From positions 21,984,002-22,048,001 of the forward strand of contig NC_073693.1 in NCBI RefSeq assembly GCF_029784155.1: a stretch of 64,000 nucleotides of DNA. Direction: 5' to 3'. Below, piece by piece: positions 53,690-64,000 of the stretch. Numbering within the stretch: position 1 is the stretch's first letter; every line of letters starts with the position of its first letter. The notes under the pieces were generated by a model, which saw only the letters and a program-made list of their open reading frames with translations, did not search any database and had not been told where the DNA came from. The position numbers were made by a program, and so were the translations under genes. Source of the DNA: Uranotaenia lowii (taxonomy: Eukaryota > Arthropoda > Insecta > Diptera > Culicidae).

Positions 53690-56600
53690 CTAACATAACA
53701 GAGTGAGGGAAATGGTGGAAGTTATGAGGATCCAGAAACTTTCCCGAAACTCTCTGGAATCCTTGGAAACCGATTTATTGTTTAATCCCAACTTGCTTTC
53801 ATAATGATTGACGAGTATAAGGTATCTGATTCTCTAAATGTTCAGCTTTCAATCATCAAACATTAATCAAATAAAACAGGTTACTCGCTTCATCGAAAAG
53901 AACTTCAATTAATTCAGGTCCAACATATTTTGTCACAAATCAACAGTTAGAGCACTGTGTAGCAACCAGACCGGTTGACCGGTTAGAATTTCCTGTTCCA
54001 TTGGCCGGCGAAAAAACAACATTCATTTGCTTCCTCGATGTAAAGAAGTTTCTGACCACATTCAGTGGCTATAGGCTGCAGGCCTTAGGGAAATGTTCGA
54101 GTACGATTTTATTTGAAAATTATACATGTTTGAAATAAACATAACAACATGTGTTCCCTTAATACAATGACACAAGTTGAACATGCTCAGTTATGTTTCA
54201 GACTGAAGTATATTTGTAAAACTATTAACACCTTAACGTTCATTTGCATCAACTAATTTATTCAATTTCTAGCCCTTTTTGAAATTGACATATGTTTTTC
54301 CGGTAAGTAAACTCCGAAACACACCTTCGAACACTACAAACCCACAAGCACTGAATTTGCAATGCGGTGCTTTGCAACATACCTAATCGATGATTTTATC
54401 GTAAATCACACTGATCGGTCGATGATGGTGACGCACCCCTTCATCTCCATGTACACAGAAAAAAATAAAAACATGTAAAAGAATAAAAATTGTGATTTGG
54501 AGTCGATCAAAATTGTCAGCAATTTTCTCATAGAAAAAATCTTTTCAGACAAGACCCTAAATTTGGCAATTTGGTGCAATTTCTAAAAGTAATTCGGTAA
54601 CAGGGTGTCCCACCTGAAATATAAGAACTTCATTATAAGTTATTCTAAACTATATTTTTTTTAACCAAAATTTCATTTTTTTTTATCAACAGCATAACGC
54701 AAAACGGGCACAATCTAAATAGCGATCACAGATGCCCATTAGGAAGCCCAACGAATGTGGTGGCATCGCGAGGCGATTGATGTTGCAGTTGCAGTTTACT
54801 GATCAACGGATGATGAGATTGTGCTCTGCTGCCGCCGAGTGTTGCGGATGAATAATTATAGGTGTACGTACAACCATTATTGTGTGATGAGAGTTTTATG
54901 CAAAGGTTTTGTTTGGCAAAGCACCAGAGCATCGACCAATGCTAGTCGACGAGGGAAACTTCAAGAGGCGGGCGCCCCTAATATGTAGGTATCTACAAAA
55001 GCGTGTGGCAACCTGGTTCCGACAACTGATCGGTTGACTGGTTGACGTTTTGCTGCCATGCCATGCCGCTAACATACATATGACTTCAAATAAACGCAGT
55101 TTCAATGCAAAATTACTGCTGGGACGGATGATGTTGGTACTTCAACCGATTTTCTAATTCAGTAGAGGCACCAACATCATTTAATGGTGGAACGGAAATT
55201 GGCCAAGAAGCACATCAAGGTACCTGAAGTTCTAAGAAGTTATTTAAAAAAATGGGTGTGGTAGAGAATTGTCAAAATATATGTTTTTCATAAGACATCG
55301 AGAACAGCTTCGTGAATTCAAATATTGAGTCTGATTTTTTTCACGAAATGTATGGAATTTTCATAGAAATTAAAAATTATAAATTTTCATAGAAATTAGA
55401 GACACGAGTTAGAAATTCATTTATGTTAGTTTTATCTATGTGGTTCGACAATTTAAGATGACCGAATACGTCGTACTTTCAGAATCTGAGAATTTATTAC
55501 ATTAAATGTTGAATTTCGTGCAATTTTTTGAAGTCGCATGTTATCGATACAAAGCTCAACTAAAAAGTTGTGAGCGTGATGCAAAATGAAAGAAATTCAA
55601 CTGATATGCAAGTTCGCACAATTATGAGTTATGTGTAGTCCAAATTACTGCACAGTGCAGACTCATTTCGAATATCGTCAAGTTAATTGATCAGATTTAT
55701 TTTTTATTTTTTGGAATAAACTACTCGATTTTCAACGCTTTCAACGATTTCAGAGATGTCCATGCCGAATCTTCAAATTATAAGTGCTAATTACCTAAGA
55801 TAGTAAAGCAAAATCTTCAATATATCCATGACAAATTTTCAACACCAGTTCTTCGAGATTTCAATAAAAATCTACAATATATCAATGTCAAATCTTGAAG
55901 TTATTGACGCCAGATATTGAGTGGTATCGATAAGGCACTGTGATGAAATGCATTATTATATAACGTTCTTGAGTATAATTTGTTTAACGTGTATCAGAAA
56001 AAGCAGAATAAAAAGTCGAAGATTCAAGTACAACCACGCGTTCTACTTTAGTCCGGATTGTCCGTAGTTTTATCCCGGTTATAATAGGCTTGACATCACA
56101 GGCACTAGCAATTGCTTTTGCTATTTTGGAGCAGGTTTGCGAGCCAAAAATTTCAACTTTTTTCCGGAGCAGGTGAAAAGTAATTGTTTTCTTTTGTTTT
56201 TTTATACATGGCTAAGTCAATGCCTTAAAAATTTTGCCATACTTTACAAATTCAAACAGAGCATCTTAATGGAACTTGATGTTTCGTCGAAGAAATTCCA
56301 TTATCTCAACACTAAGCATACATCTTTCGAGGACATTATGGCCAGCATCTTACAAATACTAAAACCACCAACCTACAGAAAGTGTACTATTGCGTGAGCG
56401 GTACTCGATGCCGTGACCGCTGGCATAGAAGACTTGAAGCATTTCTTCTACGCCACGGAGGCGGCATTCGTAAGGTTGAGCTAAGTAAAAGCTGCCAAAG
56501 CAATTACTTTTCTCTTATTCATATCACTTTTTGACGCCAAATTTTTAAGATGTCAATGCCAGTTTTTCGAAATTCAAATACCAATCTTCAATAGATCAAT

Positions 56601-57270
56601 GCCAAATTTCCAAAATAATCATACCAAATTATCTTCAAGTTACCAGTGCAGGGCTAGAAGCGATCATGCGGTAAAAAAGTAGGGCAAAATAGTTACTTTG
56701 AAGTAAAATTAGGGTAAAATTAGTGACCAGATCAAGACGAAAACTAACTAAAAAATGACATTAAAAACTAAAACAAAACACTTTAAAGACAATTATGTTA
56801 ATTGAAAAACGTTTTTTGGAAGGCTGTTGGTCTCACTTGTAGCAAAGCCATATGTTGGACAAAAGAGGAACATTTTAAATGAGCTTAGATAAAGAATAGC
56901 GACCGCAGAATCCTAAAGTTCTAAACAAACAATGGGAGTTAACTAAAAGATCGTACTGTAAATACTAGGACAACTTAGCCCGACAAGAACTTCGAGTTTA
57001 TCCATTTTCTTTGAAAAAAAAAACCCACAAGTTTTGAAAATTATAATGAAAAAAGTTAACAATTGGAAATAAATTTACAGAAACCAAAATTTTCAACAAA
57101 ATTGTTATATGTGAGAGAACTACAAATGCAAAAAAAAACCAGCACATGTTAAACGGAAAGTTTAAAAAATTTACTTGAAATTGAGTTAAGATTCACATTT
57201 ATAGAAATTTCATTTCATGAAAGAGTCATGAAATTAAAATTGGGAGTACCTCATGAAAAAGTGACAAACA
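53690..57270. other. no gene recognised
   Basis: This is mostly unique AT-rich DNA. Frames such as 56137-56397 (plus) have no domain. GAAAAGTAATTGTTTTC near 56174 and its inverted relative near 56505 may be ends of a small unclassified element. The 54720-55110 part is slightly richer in GC. Confidence 0.3.
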
Positions 57271-57271
57271 A

Positions 57272-57675
57272 TAATGGCTGGAACAAATATCAATTTCTTC
57301 TTTTGTCACCCCCCCCCCCCCTTCAAAATTTCCAAAAACCCGAAGGGGGAAATAAATAAAGTTTGAAGTATTTTATGTAAATTTCGTAAAAAAAATCATG
57401 ATTCAGAAAGATTACAAGACCAAAAAACTAAATTTTGAAAGATTAGAGTTACTTCATCGTTTTTTTTTTTTGATTTTATTGAATTTTTTGATACAAAATT
57501 ACTTCATTTGTAGGTTTTGTGCAATGATATAGTTTGTAATTTTGTTGCCTACAAGATTTCATGCAATTTATTCAAGTTTATTTGTTTTTCGCATTATTTT
57601 TTATTGTCCCCCCCCCCTTGCGATGTTCCAACTCCGAGTGACAAAAGAAGGATTTGAAATTTGTTCCGGCCTAAT
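57272..57675. mobile_element. probable MITE with GGAACAAAT ends and poly(C) tracts
   Basis: GGCTGGAACAAATATCAATT (57276) and, on the other strand, GGCCGGAACAAATTTCAAAT (right end near 57670) form inverted ends that match onward through CTTCTTTTGTCAC. A run of C follows each TTTTGTCAC-type end (57308-57321 and 57607-57616). Target duplication unclear. Confidence 0.55.
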
Positions 57676-57679
57676 AGAG

Positions 57680-58908
57680 GTTTGAATAAAGATAAAGGAC
57701 AAAATGTTGACCGAAGATTGACAATGACTTAAAGAAGCTTAGCGAAAACATTGACTTAAGATGATAATAACACAAAAAGGCTAAATAATTTTACGAGACT
57801 AATCTTCAAGGTAGAATATAATTTTTCAAATTTAAAACTTACTCAAAAAGAATTTACTTACAAAAATGGAACATTTCCTAAGAGATGCACTGCAGACTTT
57901 ATTGCACGATTTACATATCAATCATTAGAAAGATTTGCTAGAAAAAAATGATGTTCAAAATGGAAGGAATTTTTAAAAAATATTCATAAATGATTTAACA
58001 GAACAATTTCTTTAAAAAATTTACAGATCCAAGAAACACCTCAGAAATATTGTATCCATCTAAGAAACACCTATTGGAATATTGTAGAAAATATATCAGT
58101 AAACCTCTAAAAAGGTACAAAAATTACTGAAAGTTATCGAAAACTTCAAAAAGGGTTTGAAATCTATGTATATCTATCAATCTTTCAAATGATTCGAAAA
58201 TGTCTAGAAATAGGGGAACTTAGAAATGAAATATCTGATATTTTCGATTCAATTGAGTCACTTTCACAAGTTTATCTTCCATTTAATACAACCAAGAGCA
58301 TTGAATGCATGGAATGTTTCCTGCCATGTGATTTAGTGCACTGTACAGATTTTAATTGATTTTTTTTTGATTAAGTTGAAAATGATTTTTAACAAATTCA
58401 AGCTTTAAAAGTCATAACACTTAAAATCTTGGTGAAAAATGTTGTAATAGTGTCACTTGAGGAAACATTTTTTCTTGACACGAATGCCAAAACGTTGGTA
58501 AAGTGTCACAAATAAACAAAAAACTAAATATTTTTAAGCGAAAAACTATTTTTGTTTGAATTCCAATTGTCATCCATATAATGTTAATGTTTAAGTGTAA
58601 GCGATATATTAAAGCAAACAAAACAATAATATTCCTTACCGAATCCGAGCCATTCTCTCAATTTAGGTCGTGTGAATTACTACAGGACTCGATAGGAAAG
58701 AAAAGGAACCCGTCAAATAATAAACGAATAACCTAATAATAAAATAATGAATACATACTACTAACGTTTTTAACGTTTTTAAAGAGTAGAAAATGTTCAA
58801 AAAAAAGCTCAGTTGTAAGGAAATTATATACAAAATAGTAACTTTAGGGACCAAATTTCAAAAAAAGTAACTTCTGAGTGAGCAGCCTGAAAAAAGTGAC
58901 AAAGTTAN
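57680..58908. other. no gene recognised
   Basis: AT-rich DNA leading into the assembly gap. Confidence 0.35.
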
Positions 58909-59407
58909 NNNNNNNNNNNNNNNNNNNNNNNNNNNNNNNNNNNNNNNNNNNNNNNNNNNNNNNNNNNNNNNNNNNNNNNNNNNNNNNNNNNNNNNNNNNN
59001 NNNNNNNNNNNNNNNNNNNNNNNNNNNNNNNNNNNNNNNNNNNNNNNNNNNNNNNNNNNNNNNNNNNNNNNNNNNNNNNNNNNNNNNNNNNNNNNNNNNN
59101 NNNNNNNNNNNNNNNNNNNNNNNNNNNNNNNNNNNNNNNNNNNNNNNNNNNNNNNNNNNNNNNNNNNNNNNNNNNNNNNNNNNNNNNNNNNNNNNNNNNN
59201 NNNNNNNNNNNNNNNNNNNNNNNNNNNNNNNNNNNNNNNNNNNNNNNNNNNNNNNNNNNNNNNNNNNNNNNNNNNNNNNNNNNNNNNNNNNNNNNNNNNN
59301 NNNNNNNNNNNNNNNNNNNNNNNNNNNNNNNNNNNNNNNNNNNNNNNNNNNNNNNNNNNNNNNNNNNNNNNNNNNNNNNNNNNNNNNNNNNNNNNNNNNN
59401 NNNNNNN
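58909..59407. other. assembly gap (run of N)
   Basis: About 499 unknown bases. Apparent open frames across it (both strands) are artefacts. Confidence 1.
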
Positions 59408-60050
59408 GTTTTTTTCTAAAGGGGGAATAAGATCGATGGTAGGATAAACCGTTTTTCGAGTGTTCTGCCGGGGAAAAAAACGCGCGCTAAAAGTCATACA
59501 GCGATTTTCGCTGTCGCTCGAAAGCGTAAGATTTTTTTCTGTAAATCATATAATTATTGTCTGGCGAAGGAGCGAACCTTTGGATGCATCCGTGATAAAA
59601 AAAAAAACATCGAAAAAATTGCATTTATATGGTTCGGATTCCTTTCAAAAAGATCTTTTCCATCATCGGAACAGCAATTAATCGAGCCGCTTGGCTTGGC
59701 TTCGGTCCAAAAGCGGGGTCCAAAGATGAAAAATTGGCCACGGCCCGTGTGCCTCGCCGAGGAGGAGGAAATTTTAGAGGCCGTCAAATGTGATGATTAC
59801 GATTATGGAGAAAATTGGACCCAGCCAGAAAGAACCACCACTCATAATCTGATGGGATTTATGGCTTTTTGGGGAGAACGGAAAATGCCTTGATGCTTAT
59901 GATTCGTCGATGCGCTCGAAAAGTCATAAGCTTTTGTTTTTCGGGTCAGGGCGTTTTTAAAATCTTCTCTCGGATTTCGAACAGTTGTGGGTAGGATTCG
60001 CCTTATTCTCCAGTGTTTTATGATTCTTACAGTTCTTCTCAAAACGCAAA
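59408..60050. other. no gene recognised
   Basis: Slightly GC-richer DNA. The plus frame 59696-59893 has an acidic stretch (LAEEEEILEAVKCDDYDYG) but no family is recognised. Confidence 0.3.
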
Positions 60051-60059
60051 TTCTGATCC

Positions 60060-60670
60060 CAATCTATTTTTTAGAACTAGAATTATTCCCAAACAAACAA
60101 AGCAGCAGCTTCTTTAGTACGTCTTATTTACCGGATCTGGAATCATGTCTAAACAGCCTTTGTAATCTGCGCTTCTTCAGTCCGTCTTATTTACCTGAAC
60201 TGGTATTATTTCAAAACAAACAAAGCAGTAGCCTTTCTTATCTGCGCTTCTTCAGTCCGTCTTGTTTACCGGAACAAGGTTTCATTTCAAAATAAACGAA
60301 GCAGCAATCTTTCTTATCTGCGCTTCTTCAGTCCGTCTTGTTCACCGGAACTGGCATCATTTCAAAACAAACAAATCAGCCTTTGTAATCTGCGCTTCTT
60401 CAGTTCGTCTTATTTACCGGAGCTGGTATCATTTCAAAACAAACAAAGCAGAAGCCTTGCTTATCAACGCTTCTTCAGCCCGTCTTATTTACCGGAACTG
60501 GTATCATTTCAAAGCAAACAAATCAGCAGCCTTTGTAATCTGCGCTTCTCGAGTCCGTCTTATTTACCGGAACTAGTATCAATTGAAAATAAAAAAAAAA
60601 AAAGCAGTAGCCTTTGTAATCAGAGCTTCTTCAGTTCGTCTTATTCACCGGAACAGGAATCAATTCTGCA
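60060..60670 (+). repeat. 75-bp tandem repeat, eight units
   Basis: CGTCTT marks units at 60121, 60183, 60258, 60334, 60406, 60481, 60556 and 60637, mostly 72-76 bp apart. The unit holds TCTTATTTACCGGAACTGG, ATCATTTCAAAACAAACAAA and TGCGCTTCTTCAG. Since 75 is a multiple of three, frames stay open (RLIYRNWYHFKTNK repeats), which is not evidence of a gene. Confidence 0.9.
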
Positions 60671-60679
60671 TGCTTTGGG

Positions 60680-62540
60680 CAATTCGCAACTGATGATTGC
60701 CAAACAATAGAATAGTGATGATGATGACAGTATAAATGTTTACGTCATCACACGGTTCAGCGAGACTACTCAAATTAGGTTCGTGGTAACACAACAGTGT
60801 TTCCAGATATTCTGGGTAGAACTATCATTTTACTCATTGAGTACTTTCCCGGTCAGGGAATCTAAGTGTGAATAGTGACAAATAAGTTATCGCTAATGAT
60901 ACAAGTAATATTGTATTGAGTGGACGAAGAATGAGAATAAAGATAAACTCTATTCCACCTCTAAAACCTGCGTTATCAACAATATTATTTATTATTCTGT
61001 ACATTCTTCATCTCATCTCCACACAATCTATTTCAACTCCTGCTACAAAAGATTCCCAACCCAGATCCTTCTAGATTCAGACTGTTCTACAGCAATATCG
61101 CTCCTTAAATTTTTAGGAACTCCTGAAAACAACCCTTTCAAAATTTCTCGGCATGGAGGTTTTTTCACTTTCGTGGTGCGAAATTCGATCGTGACTTTCA
61201 ATTAACAATAAGTCTCTTAAAAAGAACACTCGTGATCAGCTTCTGCATCATTGAAGAGCCAAACAACGGTTAGCTGGTACCGTCAGATGTTTTTTTCAGG
61301 AATTTTGGTCCTGACGACTGATTCTTCTCTGTTTATACTAAAGTGTGCATTAGGATGGTCCAAAAAAGGAATATGTTCGCGATTTCAAACCTCGGGAATT
61401 CAAATTGTTCCTACGTCTAGAAGAAGGCCTTTTGCCAATTTTGAGCTCAATCGGTCAACTTTGAGCAAGGTGTCGCTCGATGACGCTCAAGTCCTTACAG
61501 GGATTTCCTTTGATTCGTTCAAGCATTTGTCTTAATGCATTTATCTTAAAATTCCTGATTCCACCAAAAGTATACAAACTTGTTAACAGAAGAGCTACAA
61601 TTAAGACGATTCCAAAATCTGCAATAAACATTGAAATATAGTTTTAATCAAAACTTGGTAAGGAGTAGCTTCGTAGTTTACTAAGTAAAAAATAGAAATT
61701 CTGCTTAAGTAAAATAACCGGAAGATTTGAGGTCCTTCTTCTGACGAGTCCCAGAATTAGTAGTACCGTAGTAACGTTTAATCACAAAATTTTCAGTTTA
61801 ATCTAGAACCATTTCAAGTTTCTAGACTTTTTTTTTGATTGGAGGGGGACAGTTTAGCGAACGTGTTACGGGTACAACCACACAAAAAAAATTGAAATCT
61901 TAAGTTAACATGCTTCTTTCTAGTGATTCGAGAATCGATAAAAATATGAAAAAGTTAGTCAGAAGTTTATTTGGTTCTTAGATTGCTCGAAATTCATCCA
62001 CATCATAATTCAAAGCAATTCATAGCAAAAATTGGAATTTTGTGACTTCTTCACTTAGCGAAACTTGAATAAGTTTTAAACGAAAAATTTTAGCAGTACA
62101 TCTTCTGCTGTAAAATTACACTTTATAAAACTTCGCATCATGAATCCTACACTGAAAAAATGAAACTAAAAACTTAAAATCGATTTGAAGAAAATGGCCT
62201 TCTCAAAATTCGATGCCTTTTTATTGGGAAAAAATGAAAAACGAAAAACAAATGCATAACGATAAAATGAAATTTGGATTTAATTTTTTTCACGAAAATT
62301 CATAATATTGTTGAATTAAAAAATCATACATAGAAATAGGGAGTCCAAAACAGCCCAAACAAATTTGAAGTTTAAAACTTGCATTATGAATAAAATTTTA
62401 AAAAAATATATAAGAGACACATGTTCAATACTTTTTCAAGATCTGAAAATTTTATTAGGATAAAGTGTTGAAAAAAATGGGCTTTTTTTTATTAAACCAG
62501 TGCGTCCTCTAAACGTAGTTTTTTTTTTGTGTCGCCAACA
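60680..62540. other. no gene recognised
   Basis: AT-rich DNA. CTACACTGAAAAAATGAAAC near 62146 looks like a single end of the ACACTGAGAAAAA MITE family (compare 63771), but no partner end is seen. Confidence 0.3.
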
Positions 62541-62546
62541 TATATA

Positions 62547-63343
62547 CAGTGAGCGAAATAAGAATAGCACCACTATGTGTTTTGCTTGTTAAAATATGAA
62601 TGATTGAAAATTACGAAAATTTTCTTCCACAGTTTGTTCTGAATTGCTTAACGGATAAATCAAGCATAAGTTTACTTTTTTTGGACGTAGCAATTGGCGT
62701 TGAGGACCAAAAATGTGGAAAAGGGGTGCGAAATAAGAATAGAACCACTTGAGTTTTTCAACAAAAACAAGATTATTTAAAAAAATTTATTGTGTAAAAG
62801 TGAATAATAATGCTTTTACGAATTATTTGAATAAATAACTGCATTTTAAGGAGTTTTCCAGAATTCCAAAGGTTTTCATAGGTTTTAATTAGGGGGTTTT
62901 AAGAGATGCTCCTCTAGCGTTAAGGAATTTGATATTTGAGCTGTAATTCTTTACCAAACTACTTATTTTCTTCATTAATATTCATAAGTATGATTCAAAA
63001 TGATGAAACATAGATTTGAGGCTGAGTTTGAATCCAAAAAGTAGGTTGGAATTCAAAAATACTAATGTTTTTAATAGTCAAACACTATTTCTCTAGATTT
63101 AAGTCATAGATGGCAGCACTATCTTGCCATTTAACACTCAAGTGGTTCTATTCTTATTTCGCACCCCTTTTCCACATTTTTGGTCCTCAACGCCAATTGC
63201 TACGTCCAAAAAAAGTAAACTTACGCTTGATTTATCCGTTAAGCAATTCAGAACAAACTGTGGAAGAAAATTTTCGTAATTTTCAATTATTCATATTTTA
63301 ACAAGCAAAAAACATAGTGGTGCTATTTTTATTTCGCTCACTG
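62547..63343. mobile_element. 797-bp Tc1-like MITE with 207-bp arms and IR/DR structure
   Basis: The ends CAGTGAGCGAAATAAGAATA and its complement are flanked by TA (62545-62546 and 63344-63345). The arms 62547-62753 and 63137-63343 are inverted copies with few differences. Within each arm the end motif GCGAAATAAGAATAG(C/A)ACCAC occurs twice, at the tip and again about 180 bp in, in the same direction. This IR/DR layout is known from several Tc1-like elements, where both sites bind transposase. The 383-bp middle has no transposase. Confidence 0.92.
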
Positions 63344-63582
63344 TATTACAGTTTGTTTCCTACACCCCAAGCTATCATTTGAAGTTTCAGCCCGCAGAAT
63401 CCCAGACATAGTGCAATTTTGAGGCCACCCTACTGTACAGTCTTTCAGTCAACCTTCTCAGCTGCTACACCCATAAATCAGACTCTACTCCAATAATGAA
63501 CTCCATTGAAGGTGAAATTATCGGTATAAGATTCTATGCCGGGCCGGCATTAACAAGCTTTCTAAAAACTGTGTTGTATTTT

Positions 63583-63735
63583 TGTCATTTTTGTCATTTT
63601 TGTCATTTTTGTCATTTTTGTCATTTTTGTCATTTTTGTCATTTTTGTCATTTTTGTCATTTTTGTCATTTTTGTCATTTTTGTCATTTTTGTCATTTTT
63701 GTCATTTTTGTCATTTTTGTCATTTTTGTCATTTG
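63583..63735 (+). repeat. second 9-bp (TTTTTGTCA)n array
   Basis: About 17 almost perfect GTCATTTTT units, the same unit and strand as the 17.7-21.6 kb array. It starts after GTGTTGTATTTTT and ends at GTCATTTGTCC. Confidence 0.97.
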
Positions 63736-63770
63736 TCCAAAAAGTATTGATTCTTTTTTTTGAAACCCTA

Positions 63771-63982
63771 CACTGAGAAAAATTCATTTTTAAAACTAAA
63801 ACTTAATTTCCCAAAAAAAACCGTCCCAGAATTTGATGAAATTTTTTTCTAAGCCGGGAAGTATCAAAGCCTTCAAGTCGTAAACATATTGCAATTTGTG
63901 CATATTAGAAGGAAAATAGTTTTTCCAACAATAACTTTTTCATGGTTTTTATGAAAATCATGTTTTATTTATTTTTTCAGTG
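63771..63982. mobile_element. 212-bp TA-flanked MITE (ACACTGAGAAAAA type)
   Basis: The ends CACTGAGAAAAATTCA and, on the other strand, CACTGAAAAAATAAAT are imperfect inverted repeats with TA on both sides (63769-63770 and 63983-63984). The body is AT-rich and non-coding. Confidence 0.65.
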
Positions 63983-64000
63983 TAAATTTCCAACCTTTAG

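Noticed and set aside
58844..59497. Open frames of 189-217 codons across 58844-59497
   Set aside because: They consist mostly of unknown bases in the assembly gap.
60262..60576. Repetitive protein of RLIYRNWYHFKTNK type
   Set aside because: A by-product of a 75-bp tandem repeat; some units break the frame and there is no start or domain context.
60060..60670. CRISPR-like regular repeats
   Set aside because: The whole 75-bp unit is repeated and the would-be spacers are also similar, so it is a plain tandem repeat.

Overview
The window reads as repeat-rich, AT-rich insect DNA, most likely from a mosquito (Culicidae). It has no bacterial-style gene packing, operons or ribosome sites. The best evidence is three broken IS630/Tc1/mariner-type transposases (two with the DD37E spacing), a pogo/Tigger relic, RTE-like reverse-transcriptase tails, several hAT, Harbinger-like, Mutator-like and TA-target MITEs, one 60-bp intron candidate of dipteran type, and a 499-bp assembly gap (58909-59407). 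I recognise no intact host protein-coding gene. The moderately GC-rich non-repeat stretches (about 3.1-3.9, 21.6-23.8, 31.1-33.3, 47.2-47.7 kb) look like intergenic, intronic or 5'-flanking DNA.

Layout. 1-1.25 kb: two diverged copies of a ~890-bp unit. 1.5 and 7.25 kb: tRNA-like pol III units. 4.49-5.79 kb: DD37E element 1. 6.48-6.95 kb: hAT-like foldback MITE with 8-bp target duplication. 7.68-8.68 kb: two Harbinger-like MITEs back to back, sharing a TTA. 9.2-10.25 kb: unclassified GC-rich insertion with an A-rich end. 10.39-10.74 kb: degenerate CCTGAGACATGAGA array. 11.7-13.05 kb: pogo/Tigger element. 13.3-14.3 kb: deleted mariner-type element. 15.6-16.9 kb: DD37E element 2. 17.7-21.6 kb: a large 9-bp (TTTTTGTCA)n array interrupted by an 829-bp inverted-repeat element. 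23.9 kb: a poly(A) stub between target duplications. 24.7 kb: Mutator-like MITE. 24.9-28.0 kb: two copies of an element carrying ~151-bp tandem units. 29.1-29.5 kb: a 72-bp tandem repeat.

30.5-31.06 kb: RTE and Tc1 relics. 33.6-35.0 kb: 1.37-kb non-autonomous hAT element. 35.3-37.3 kb: TA-flanked element with inverted repeat-rich arms. 35.7-43.2 kb: apparently exact 3726-bp head-to-tail duplication. 45.1-45.4 kb: near-perfect 240-bp palindrome. 49.5-51.2 kb: head-to-head ~164-bp satellite interrupted by a 500-bp hAT-like MITE. 51.2-52.4 kb: ~500-bp tandem repeat. 52.46-53.0 kb: MITE. 60.06-60.67 kb: 75-bp tandem repeat. 62.5-63.3 kb: Tc1-like MITE with 207-bp arms holding duplicated end motifs. 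63.58 kb: a second TTTTTGTCA array next to a small MITE.

Nothing here forms a pathway. The coherent theme is layered transposition: MITEs nested in satellites, satellites inside mobile elements, and a recent segmental duplication or an assembly duplicate. All family calls come from reading the sequence by eye; no database search was possible.
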